NCBI GenBank assembly: GCA_012959785.1
Contig: DUCM01000006.1
Location: 186,001-250,000 of the forward strand
Length of the DNA stretch: 64,000 bases
DNA from: Planctomycetota bacterium
GTDB taxonomy: Bacteria > Planctomycetota > UBA1135 > GCA-002686595
Direction: 5' to 3'
Notes under the pieces: model-generated
What the model saw: only the letters and a program-made list of their open reading frames with translations
Databases searched by the model: none
What the model was told of the DNA's origin: nothing
Shown here: positions 16,847-24,829 of the stretch, in pieces
Position numbering within the stretch: the stretch's first letter is position 1
How the letters are laid out: each line of letters opens with the position of its first letter
Program-made: the position numbers and the translations under genes

Positions 16847-18193
16847 CTACCGGGAATGCCCCACCCGGGCGGCGGCGCTGAAACCGGCGGCCAGGGCGCC
16901 GTCCGGATCGCTGAAGAAGACCATGTGGTCGGGGCGGATTTTGCGCAGATCCCTCGAGCCGGGCAGGTGGAAGTTGCGCGTGGTGGAGCAGCCCACGGCT
17001 CCGAAGGGGATCTCGTGGGAGCAGTAGGCGCACGAGGCCAGCAGCGGCACCCGCGAGGCCAGGCAGAACTTGGGCGAGACATGGCGCGTCTCGGTGCGGG
17101 AGACGCAGGCCTCTCTGCCGCAGACCAGGCCCTCGGCGTGGGCCTTCCAGGCGGGGCGGCGGGCCGTACCTGGGCCCGCGAGACAATCGGCCTCGCCCAG
17201 CAGGCTGGCCAGGATCGCCATGCGAATCGGCACGCCGCGAGCGGCCTGCTTGAAGTAGATCGAGCGCGGATCGCCGTCGAGATCGGCGTTGATTTCCTCG
17301 CGCCGCGGCAACGGGTGCATGACCACGGCGTCGCGCAGGGACTCGGCTGCCATCTGGCGCTTGCCGAGCTGCACATAGTTGGTCTCGTCAAGCACCGCAT
17401 CCTGGCCGAAGCGCTCGGTCTGGGGCCGGGTCATGTAGACCGCATCGACATGCTCGACGGATAGCCCTTGCGGGTCGGTGAAGAGGCTCAGCTGGTGCGG
17501 CTTCTGCGGAGTCAGGTAGACCACATCGCTCTGGGCCGCCAACTCACCGAGTCGGCCGGCCTCGGCGCGCACGGGCTCGACGCCGAACTCCTCGCGCAAG
17601 CGTTTGACCACATGGGTTGGCATCTCGAAGCCGGGTTGAGGCACGCAGACGATGTTGGCCCGGAAGCGCGCCAGGGCATAGGCAAAGGAATGCACCGTGC
17701 GGCTGTAGCGCAGGTCGCCAGCGAAAACCACATCGAGACCTTCGATACGGCCGCGTTCGATCCACAGGCTGTACAGATCGCAGAGGGTCTGGGTGGGGTG
17801 TTCATGGCTGCCATCGCCGGCGTTGATCACCGGCACGGCGGAGTACTCGGCGGCCAGGCGCGCGGCGCCCTCGCTTTGGTGGCGCAAGATCAAGGCGTCG
17901 GCGTAGCCCGCCACCACGCGCACCGTGTCGGCCAGGGACTCGCCCTTCGAAGCGCTCGAAAAGCTCATGTCGGCGGCCGTGATAACGCCCCCGCCGAGGC
18001 GCAACATGGCCGACTCAAAGGACAGCCGCGTGCGGGTGGAGGGTTCGTAGAAAAGCGACGCTACGATGCTGCCGCGGGCCACATGGGACCAGGCTCGGCT
18101 GTCCTCGGAGTACAGACGAGCTTTCTCGAACAGGGCTTCCATCTCCGTCAGGGAGAGGTCATCGATGGAAACCAGATGGCGCGGAACGGTCAT
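16847..18193 (-). CDS. pyrB: Aspartate carbamoyltransferase with fused C-terminal PyrI-type zinc domain and Ada-like tail
   Basis: 448 residues from the ATG at 18193. The first 320 or so are a normal ATCase catalytic chain: carbamoyl-phosphate loop STRTRLSFE, HPTQTLCDLY and the aspartate-loop region HPLPRREEIN. It catalyses the committed step of pyrimidine synthesis. The family usually ends near residue 310. Here residues 358-400 carry C-x4-C and C-x2-C (CGREAC, CAYC), the spacing of the PyrI regulatory-chain zinc domain. Residues 401-448 resemble the Ada metal-binding fold (FHLPGSRDLRKIRPDHM), but the expected cysteines are replaced by serine and alanine. The allosteric N-terminal part of PyrI is absent. 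The next gene upstream is an MnmE-like GTPase. Confidence 0.92.
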   Translation of the reverse strand: MTVPRHLVSIDDLSLTEMEALFEKARLYSEDSRAWSHVARGSIVASLFYEPSTRTRLSFESAMLRLGGGVITAADMSFSSASKGESLADTVRVVAGYADALILRHQSEGAARLAAEYSAVPVINAGDGSHEHPTQTLCDLYSLWIERGRIEGLDVVFAGDLRYSRTVHSFAYALARFRANIVCVPQPGFEMPTHVVKRLREEFGVEPVRAEAGRLGELAAQSDVVYLTPQKPHQLSLFTDPQGLSVEHVDAVYMTRPQTERFGQDAVLDETNYVQLGKRQMAAESLRDAVVMHPLPRREEINADLDGDPRSIYFKQAARGVPIRMAILASLLGEADCLAGPGTARRPAWKAHAEGLVCGREACVSRTETRHVSPKFCLASRVPLLASCAYCSHEIPFGAVGCSTTRNFHLPGSRDLRKIRPDHMVFFSDPDGALAAGFSAAARVGHSR

Positions 18194-18253
18194 ACAAAGA
18201 GGTAGCGTAGCCGAGGAGCACAGCAGCGGCAATCCGGGGCTCCAAAACTGGCC

Positions 18254-19321
18254 TTAGAGCTGATCCACAAACCCCGGGGCGGCGGCCGCAGCGCGCAAAT
18301 CGGCGGCGGCCAGGCCCTCCAACCAGCTCCGCGAGGCGGGGTCGAAGAGCACTCCGCGCCCCGGCGACCAGGCCCGCACGGGAAGCGCGAGGGCTGCCCG
18401 GAAGCGGGCGCTGCAGAGCTCTGCGGCAGCGCCGGGATCGGCGGCGGCACTCAAGGCTCCCGAGGCAGCGCCGGGAAGATCGCCCTTGGTGGCGAGGGGC
18501 AAACAGATCCCCGCCCCGCTCAAGGCTTCGGCCGGGCCGCCCAGAGGCGGCTCGAGCAGGAAGACGATATCGGCCTCTTCCAGGGCGCGCCGAGCGAGGC
18601 GCCGGCCCTCGGCTTCGACCGGATCCAGCCCGCCAGCGCCCGCGCCTCGGACGCTGCCCCAGAGCCCCGCGCTGTCCAACAGGTCCACGGGCCAGCCAGC
18701 GAGTTCGGTGCGTTGCAGCACGAGGTCGCGGGTAGTGCCATGCTGCGGGCTACAGATCACCCGTTCGCTGCCCACGAGCACATTGAAGAGCGTGGACTTG
18801 CCCGCGTTGACCGGTCCAGCGAGCAACACGCGAGGGGGTTCCAGAGCGTAGCGCGCCACCCGCGAATCCTCCGTGAGGAGCGCGTACTCGGCCTGCAATT
18901 CGTCATCGTCCATGCCCCCCCAGGCTTCCAGGCGTCGGCGCAGGGCACCCTCCACCTGGTCGAGCAGGATACGCGCGCCGTCCTCGCCGGGCGCCTTCTC
19001 GAGCAGGGCTTCGGCGCGCTCCTCGGGGGTCCGCGCCTCGGGCTCCTCGCGGCTCAGGCCGATGTCGCTAAAGATGCGCGCCACGAGGGGCGGGCTGCCG
19101 TGGAGGTGCAATTCCACCGCATCCTCCCCGTGCACCACGACCAGGGCTTCGTCGAGATCTTCGTCACCGGAGCGCAGGCGCGCCAGGGTCACTGATCCCA
19201 CCAGGAGCGGCTTGCCACACAACTCGCCAGCACGCTGGAGGGCGCCGCGCCCGGTGAGTTGCAGGACGCTGATGGCCCCGCTGCCCCTGGGACTCAGTTC
19301 AAAGAGGGCCAGGTCGCCCAT
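18254..19321 (-). CDS. Short MnmE/TrmE-like GTPase
   Basis: 355 residues from the ATG at 19321, 2 nt after the coaX stop codon. The N-terminus (GDLALFELSPRGSGAISVLQ) resembles the MnmE folate-binding domain. The G domain has GPVNAGKS (169-176), the MnmE signature GTTRD (195-199), DSAG (216-219) and TKGD (278-281). Canonical MnmE is about 450 residues, with a helical domain that ends in a C-x-G-K motif needed for tRNA wobble-uridine modification. Here only about 75 residues follow G4, and no such cysteine motif exists. It may therefore not do the standard MnmE-MnmG chemistry. The frame is open upstream into coaX, but that part is not plausible protein. Confidence 0.8.
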   Translation of the reverse strand: MGDLALFELSPRGSGAISVLQLTGRGALQRAGELCGKPLLVGSVTLARLRSGDEDLDEALVVVHGEDAVELHLHGSPPLVARIFSDIGLSREEPEARTPEERAEALLEKAPGEDGARILLDQVEGALRRRLEAWGGMDDDELQAEYALLTEDSRVARYALEPPRVLLAGPVNAGKSTLFNVLVGSERVICSPQHGTTRDLVLQRTELAGWPVDLLDSAGLWGSVRGAGAGGLDPVEAEGRRLARRALEEADIVFLLEPPLGGPAEALSGAGICLPLATKGDLPGAASGALSAAADPGAAAELCSARFRAALALPVRAWSPGRGVLFDPASRSWLEGLAAADLRAAAAAPGFVDQL

Positions 19322-19323
19322 GC

Positions 19324-20145
19324 TCAGACCAAACCGCCTGCTCGCGCCGCAGCCACGAGACCGAAGCCCACGAGCTGGGGTTCCAGGTGCAACTCCTGGT
19401 CGGCGAAGGCGGACAGCAAGTAGTCCACCGAGCCGCCGGTGAGCGCGATGGGCGCCCCTTCGAGACCCGCCTCGCGGGCCACTTCGCGGGCGAGTTCGCG
19501 GGCAGCACCCACAAAGCCCCGGGAGATTCCGGCGCGCAGGGCGCCTGCCGAGTCGCGGCCCAGGGCCGGCGCGCCGGGCTTTGGCGAGACTTCGAACAGG
19601 GCCCGGGCACCTCGGCCGAGGGCGCTGGCCAGCAGGCCTGGTCCCGGAGCGATGGCGCCGCCCAGAAAGGCCGGAGCGCCGGTGGAATCGCAGCCCACGG
19701 CATCGACGGTCAGGGCCGTGCCCGCATCGAGCACAAGAACCGGCCCGCCCACCAATTCCCAGGCGCCACGGGCGGCGTAGAGCCGATCTGCGCCGATGCT
19801 CTCGGTGTTGTGGCATGCGGCGAGGGAAAGGCCAGGGGCCGGGGCGCAGGGAGCAGGCAGGCCAGCGTTTTTGCAAGCACTCTCGAGTTCCGCCACCCGT
19901 TCCGGTCCCGCTACTGAAGAACAAAGTGCCCGGAGCACCCCGCGGCCGGCCCGAGATTCGCGCAGGTCACCCAACTCGAGCAGTGCCCGGGCGATGTCGC
20001 TGCCCCACGCGATGCGCCGATCCATGAGAAGTGTTGCTGGTCCCTCCAGCGTCGACTCAAAGAGAGCCAGCTTGAGCGCGCTGTTGCCGAGGTCAAAAGT
20101 CAACCAGGTCTGGCCGCCATCTCGATGGAAAGAACTCGGCGCCAT
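19324..20145 (-). CDS. coaX: Type III pantothenate kinase CoaX
   Basis: 273 residues of the ASKHA-fold CoaX family, which phosphorylates pantothenate in the first step of CoA synthesis. The phosphate-1 motif is FDLGNSALK near the N-terminus; GADR (substrate binding) and the phosphate-2 motif DAGTALTVD are present, followed by a glycine-rich FLGGAIAPG segment. Length is normal for the family. It is followed after 2 nt by the MnmE-like gene and preceded at 8 nt by the PDZ protein gene, so the three look like one operon. Confidence 0.93.
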   Translation of the reverse strand: MAPSSFHRDGGQTWLTFDLGNSALKLALFESTLEGPATLLMDRRIAWGSDIARALLELGDLRESRAGRGVLRALCSSVAGPERVAELESACKNAGLPAPCAPAPGLSLAACHNTESIGADRLYAARGAWELVGGPVLVLDAGTALTVDAVGCDSTGAPAFLGGAIAPGPGLLASALGRGARALFEVSPKPGAPALGRDSAGALRAGISRGFVGAARELAREVAREAGLEGAPIALTGGSVDYLLSAFADQELHLEPQLVGFGLVAAARAGGLV

Positions 20146-20153
20146 CTACGCGC

Positions 20154-21179
20154 TCAATCGTTCTGAGGCGACTCGTAGATGATCGTGCGCAACTGGCCCT
20201 TGTTCTCGACCACGATCTCCCAGGTGGAGTAATTGTCCTGGTTGTTCTTTACATAGGTGATGGCCTCGGCGGTGGAGGTCACGGGATGGCCGTTGATCGA
20301 CTTGATGATATCGCCCGACTGACCACCGTGGGCGGCGACGCGGCCGCCGGACTTGACCTCTTTGAGCTCGATTCCATCGTACTTGCCCGTGCGCGGATCG
20401 CGGTGCCGCGAGTGGCGCACTTCGCGGGCCAGGATGCCGCCGTAGTCGTCAGCGAAATTCTGGGCATCCTCGGTGCCGATGACAAAGGTGTTGTCGCTGG
20501 TCATGGTCGTGTGCTGGGGACGCCAGAGGTCGCGCTGAAGCCGGGGCACATTGACCCGAATGGCCTCGATGGCATTCTGGCCCTGGCCGACGACATGGAT
20601 CGAGATGCTGGCGTCGAACTCCTTGGGCGCCAGGGACTCGTTGGGGCGTGCCTCGTCGGCGAAGCTGAAGGTGACGCCCTCGGCGGTGGTGATGGCCATG
20701 ACCGTGGCGTAATCGTGGGGCTTGGTGAGCTTCTCGCCCACTCGAATCTCGATCGAGAGATCGCTGTTCACCAGGGTCACATTGGCCGCCGGCAGATAGG
20801 CGATGAAAGCCCGGCCGCGGTCAGGGTTGAGGGTGTCCTCCATGAGCATCTGGATGCTGAGGATCTCGCTCATGGGTCGGTGGATCGGTGCCGCGGGGCC
20901 TTCGATAGGCGCGACCTCGGGGGCCGGAGCAGGAGGCCGCTCGCCAGACCAATTCAACTCCAAGAAAGCCCGCTCCACGGCTCGTGCATCGTTGAAGGAA
21001 AGCCGCGGGCCCTCGGGGATCTGGGCGCTCTCGAGGATCTCAAGGGCTTCGGCGGCGCTGATCTTCCTGGTCTGCAGCTCCCCTCGATGGGAGTAAAAAT
21101 CGAAGACGTAGAGCAGGAGGGACGCTGCCAGAGCAGCGGAGACGACCCAGGAGAGGGCTTTGATTTGGAAGATGTTCAT
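20154..21179 (-). CDS. Membrane-anchored PDZ-domain protein, GspC-like
   Basis: 341 residues from the ATG at 21179; the frame is open further upstream but without a credible start. One N-terminal membrane segment (SWVVSAALAASLLLYVFDFY) is followed by a proline-rich linker and a large periplasmic part. The C-terminal 90 residues form a PDZ domain (GGRVAAHGGQSGDIIKSING). This plan is that of the type II secretion clamp protein GspC, which bridges the inner-membrane platform and the secretin. A PilT-like ATPase gene lies directly upstream. The GspC homology region is not obvious, so the name is tentative. Confidence 0.65.
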   Translation of the reverse strand: MNIFQIKALSWVVSAALAASLLLYVFDFYSHRGELQTRKISAAEALEILESAQIPEGPRLSFNDARAVERAFLELNWSGERPPAPAPEVAPIEGPAAPIHRPMSEILSIQMLMEDTLNPDRGRAFIAYLPAANVTLVNSDLSIEIRVGEKLTKPHDYATVMAITTAEGVTFSFADEARPNESLAPKEFDASISIHVVGQGQNAIEAIRVNVPRLQRDLWRPQHTTMTSDNTFVIGTEDAQNFADDYGGILAREVRHSRHRDPRTGKYDGIELKEVKSGGRVAAHGGQSGDIIKSINGHPVTSTAEAITYVKNNQDNYSTWEIVVENKGQLRTIIYESPQND

Positions 21180-21419
21180 GGCTGTGCCGAAATCGGATGG
21201 CGCGAGGGTGCCTGGCGTGGAAGGCATGCGTGGCGTGAAAGGCAGCCTAGAGCGCCCTGGGAGAGGGCGCAACCGCTCATTCCGATGCCCGAGGGCTAAT
21301 TTTTGGAGTGCCCCCGCGCTACAGATACGCCTGACGGGGGCCATTCTTCCCACAAGCAGTGGACTTACCCTCACGCCAGGGCGTCCCGGTGCCCCGCTCC
21401 GGGGAAGGGCCTCTCCGGG
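21180..21419. other. Intergenic region before the PDZ protein gene
   Basis: About 240 bases between the second pilT-like gene and the PDZ protein gene. It contains the leader of the PDZ gene. No gene, repeat or defensible promoter was seen. Confidence 0.4.
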
Positions 21420-22805
21420 TTAGCCGCCGCTGGCCAGGCGCAGACCCGAGGGTCCTTCATCGCGGGGAATGCTCGGGTTGTTCCCGGCCCCTTCGCGCTC
21501 GCCCCGGATGCTGCTGGCGGTGATGCCGCGTAGATGCAGCACCAATTCTTCGGGACGGTCGCTGGCGGCCAGTGCCTCGGTCAGTTCGACCTGCCGCGAA
21601 GTCACGAGATGCCTCAGGCTCTCGTTGAACGAGATCAAGCCCTCCTCGGCGCCCTGTTCGATGACCCGCGCCAGACTGGCTGTGCTGCCGCGTTCGGCCA
21701 GCAGCTCGCGCACATGGGGCGTGGACACGAGAAGTTCAAAAGCGGGCAACATGCCGCCTTCCGCCAGGCGCGGCAAGAGCCGCTGGGAGAGCACGCAGAC
21801 CAGATTGTCCGCCAGGCGTTGGCGCACGGAATCGTGTTGTTCGGCCGGAAAGAACGAGAGGATGCGTTCGACGGTCTGGGGCGCGTTCACCGTGTGCAGG
21901 GTGGAGAGCACCAGATGTCCGGTTTCGGTGGCGTCGAGGGCTGCGTTGACGGTTTCCGCGTCGCGCATTTCGCCGATCAGAATTACATCCGGACTTTGGC
22001 GTAGGGCGTGGCGCAAGCCATCCCCAAAATCGCGGCAGTCAGTGCCGACTTCGCGCTGGCTGATGACGCAACGGTCCTCCTTGAACAACAGCTCGACCGG
22101 ATCCTCGAGGGTGATCACATGGCGTTCGACCTGGGTGTTCATGTACTGGATCATGGAACTAAGGGTGGTCGACTTGCCGGAGCCGGCGATGCCGGTGACC
22201 AGCACCAGGCCGCGTTTGCGCAGGGCCATCTGTTTCAGTTGATCACCGGGCAGCCCCAACTCGTCGATGTTGGGGGCTTCTTCATTGATGCGCCGGATGA
22301 CCACGGCGGGTTCGCCCATCTGCTTGTAGGCGTTGAGGCGAAAGCGCCCCAATCCGTCGAGGCTCAGGGCGGCATCCGCCGAACCGTTACGGCTCCATTC
22401 ATCCATGGCCCGCTTGCCCAGGACTCCGCGCAAGACCTCGAGCAGCGGCCCGGGTCCGGGCACGCGCCCGGGCAGGAAGTGGATCTTGCCCGCCACTCGT
22501 TGGGACGGCCGACCCCCGGAACGCAGGATCAGATCGCTGGCCCCGGCCTTGACCATGCCAGCCAACCAGGACTCGACCATGTGCCGCGGTGAGGAGTGCT
22601 CCTGGGTCAGGCGCTCCACCGAGCCCGGTCCCTCGAGAATGGCCAGCGAAGCATCCGGCGGGTCCTCCGGCAGGCTCTCGGTGTCGAGATCCAACTCGAC
22701 CGTGGGCCCATGCTCGGGGGCCTCGCGGGCCAGGCGCTCGGCGTTGACGGGTGAATCAAAATTGGGCTCCGGATCGGTGCCCGACAAATCATTGGGTTCC
22801 TGCAA
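21420..22805 (-). CDS. Second PilT/PilU-type retraction ATPase
   Basis: 461 residues. An N-terminal extension of about 95 acidic residues precedes a PilT core. Motifs: Walker A GIAGSGKSTTLSSMI, Walker B SPDVILIGEMRD, His box GHLVLSTLHTVNAPQT. The PilT retraction helix is diverged (HVRELLAERG), and the C-terminus is a glycine- and proline-rich tail. It is distinct from pilT at 2129-3193; such second copies are usually PilU-like accessory retraction motors. It sits between obgE and the GspC-like gene, so it may serve either a pilus or a secretion pseudopilus. Confidence 0.9.
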   Translation of the reverse strand: MQEPNDLSGTDPEPNFDSPVNAERLAREAPEHGPTVELDLDTESLPEDPPDASLAILEGPGSVERLTQEHSSPRHMVESWLAGMVKAGASDLILRSGGRPSQRVAGKIHFLPGRVPGPGPLLEVLRGVLGKRAMDEWSRNGSADAALSLDGLGRFRLNAYKQMGEPAVVIRRINEEAPNIDELGLPGDQLKQMALRKRGLVLVTGIAGSGKSTTLSSMIQYMNTQVERHVITLEDPVELLFKEDRCVISQREVGTDCRDFGDGLRHALRQSPDVILIGEMRDAETVNAALDATETGHLVLSTLHTVNAPQTVERILSFFPAEQHDSVRQRLADNLVCVLSQRLLPRLAEGGMLPAFELLVSTPHVRELLAERGSTASLARVIEQGAEEGLISFNESLRHLVTSRQVELTEALAASDRPEELVLHLRGITASSIRGEREGAGNNPSIPRDEGPSGLRLASGG

Positions 22806-22938
22806 GAAAAGCTCCCGGGTGCCCCTCGGGCCCCCCTCTTGAATCGGCGGGAACGGGCCCCTGGCTTGAATCCAGGCCGAGAAGTTGTCTATTCAGCACC
22901 CTGCGGAGCCCTCGGCAGGCCCCCGAAAGAAGCCTCTC

Positions 22939-23931
22939 TCAGGCCTCCTGGACGCACTTGCGGGCCGCACCCAGGAGCGGTACCAGGCCCTCGTGGCGCA
23001 GGGACGAAATCCGCACCGCTGCCAGGCCGGCACGGGCTTCAAGGGCCGCGATGCGTTCCTCTTCGCCGGGGCTGCCTTCACACTTGGTGGCCACCAGGAT
23101 GCGCGGCTTGGCGGCCAGCTCGGGAGAGAACTCGATCAGCTCGGTGGAGATGACTTCAAAGGCCTGGGCCGGATCGGTCTCGGCGCTCTCGGAGACATCC
23201 ACGAGGTGCAAGAGCACCCGGCAACGTTCCACATGCTTGAGGAAACGATGGCCGAGGCCCTGGCCTTCGGCGGCACCCTCGATCAGACCGGGGAGGTCCG
23301 CGATGCAGAGGCTGTCGCCGCTCCCCAGGTCGGCGATGCCCACCTGGGGATCGAGGGTTGTGAAGGGATAGTCGGCCACCTTGGGCTGGGCAGCGGTGAC
23401 GACTCTCAGGAAGGTGCTCTTGCCCGCATTGGGCAAGCCCACCAGCCCTGCATCGGCAAAGATCTTGAGTTCCAGGCGCACCTCGCGGGTTTCCCCGGGC
23501 TGACCTTGGGTCGCCTTGCGCGGCACCTGCTGCACCGAGGTCTTGAAGTGCACATTGCCTCGGCCACCCCTGCCGCCCTGGGCCACCACCAGGCGCGCAC
23601 CGGGCTTGGCCAGGTCGCGCAGCAAATTGCCGCGGCCCGCATCGAAAACCAGGGTGCCCACGGGCACGGCGATCAGGGTGTCCTCACCGCTCCTGCCGCT
23701 GCAACACTGGGTGCCTCCGGGCCGGCCCTTGGGAGCCGTGTGGCGGTATTGTCGAGCCAGCCGCAGGAGTGACGATTCTTCCTCACGAGCCACCATCACC
23801 ACGGAGCCGCCGTGGCCACCATCGCCACCGTCTGGGCCGCCGCGGGGGATGTACTTTTCGCGCCGAAAAGACACCAATCCATCTCCGCCCTTGCCGGCAG
23901 AGACCTCAATCTTGGCTTCGTCGCGGAACAT
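22939..23931 (-). CDS. obgE: Ribosome-associated GTPase Obg/CgtA
   Basis: 330 residues. The N-terminal Obg fold is glycine-rich (GGPDGGDGGHGG). The G domain has Walker A GLPNAGKSTFL, TTLDPQVG, G3 DLPGLIEGAA and an ATKCE G4 variant. Obg binds the 50S subunit and takes part in late assembly and stress responses. There is no C-terminal OCT domain, as in many lineages. It follows rpmA in the widely conserved rplU-rpmA-obg order, with 66 nt between them. Confidence 0.96.
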   Translation of the reverse strand: MFRDEAKIEVSAGKGGDGLVSFRREKYIPRGGPDGGDGGHGGSVVMVAREEESSLLRLARQYRHTAPKGRPGGTQCCSGRSGEDTLIAVPVGTLVFDAGRGNLLRDLAKPGARLVVAQGGRGGRGNVHFKTSVQQVPRKATQGQPGETREVRLELKIFADAGLVGLPNAGKSTFLRVVTAAQPKVADYPFTTLDPQVGIADLGSGDSLCIADLPGLIEGAAEGQGLGHRFLKHVERCRVLLHLVDVSESAETDPAQAFEVISTELIEFSPELAAKPRILVATKCEGSPGEEERIAALEARAGLAAVRISSLRHEGLVPLLGAARKCVQEA

Positions 23932-23997
23932 GGCGCAGAACTGAGGGCTTGAGTCTGCCCTTCCAAGACCGAAGCCGAAGCCGCGGAACCCGGGGGC

Positions 23998-24249
23998 TCA
24001 GTTGGCCGCTACGGGGTCGATGTGAACCCGGCGGCCGGTTTGGAAGCGCACGGTGCCAGGGATCAGGGCGAACAGGGTGTAGTCCTTGCCCATGCCGACA
24101 TTGTGTCCAGGTTTGAAGCGCGTGCCGCACTGGCGCACGATGATCGTGCCGGCGGTGACGCTCTCGCCACCGTAGCGCTTGACACCCCGAAACTGGGGGT
24201 TGGAGTCGCGGCCGTTGCGGGTCGAGCCCTGTCCTTTCTTGTGTGCCAT
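23998..24249 (-). CDS. rpmA: 50S ribosomal protein L27
   Basis: 83 residues starting [17 protein letters not shown], the conserved L27 N-terminus that reaches toward the peptidyl transferase centre. The terminal glycine after [10 protein letters not shown] is not needed for function. There is no cleavable N-terminal extension of the Firmicutes type. It sits between rplU (14 nt) and obgE. Confidence 0.98.
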   Translation of the reverse strand: MAHKKGQGSTRNGRDSNPQFRGVKRYGGESVTAGTIIVRQCGTRFKPGHNVGMGKDYTLFALIPGTVRFQTGRRVHIDPVAAN

Positions 24250-24263
24250 GGAAGTAGAGCCGG

Positions 24264-24578
24264 CTAGGCTTTGATCTCGGTGATACGGACGCGAGTGTAG
24301 CGCTGGCGATGACCGCGCTTGACGCGGACATTCTTGCGGCGCTTGAAACGGAACGCGATCAGCTTGGGTCCCTTGACCTCACCGAGCACTTCCCCCACCA
24401 CGGAGGCGCCCTCGACGGTGGGCTGTCCGACCTTGACCGTGCCTTCGTCGCCCACGAGCAGCACCTGGTCGAAGATGATCGTCTCACCCGCCTGGGAGTC
24501 GCTCTTGAGGTCGCACAAGATCACATCGCCCGCTCGGACGGTGCTCTGCTGATTCGAATCGTTGATGATGGCGTACAC
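24264..24578 (-). CDS. rplU: 50S ribosomal protein L21
   Basis: 104 residues beginning [18 protein letters not shown], with the conserved basic C-terminal half ([20 protein letters not shown]) that binds 23S rRNA domain I and L20. It is the first gene of rplU-rpmA-obgE and lies downstream of the RNase E/G gene. Confidence 0.98.
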   Translation of the reverse strand: MYAIINDSNQQSTVRAGDVILCDLKSDSQAGETIIFDQVLLVGDEGTVKVGQPTVEGASVVGEVLGEVKGPKLIAFRFKRRKNVRVKRGHRQRYTRVRITEIKA

Positions 24579-24829
24579 GCGCTTAGTCTCCCCGGGTGCT
24601 GGTTCCCCGGAATTGGATGGTCCACGAAGGAACAGGCCTCCCGCGGGCCTGGAAGGGGCACGGGGAACAAGGGGCGAATAGATTAGCCGTTGGCCCGAGC
24701 CAAGGGAAGGCCCGGCTGGGAATTCGTTCTCGGAAGACGAGCCCCAGCCGAGGACCCCTGGAGCCCCCTATTTGGCTGGCCTCGATGGGCCATGGGGGTC
24801 CCTCGGGGCCCAGCTTCGCCGACAGACTC
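24579..24829. other. Intergenic region between RNase E/G and rplU
   Basis: 251 bases. No gene was seen. It contains some GC-rich self-complementary stretches (for example TGGCC/GGCCA around 24776-24793) that could be a leader or terminator, but none has a T run. The rplU promoter is presumably here and was not resolved. Confidence 0.4.
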
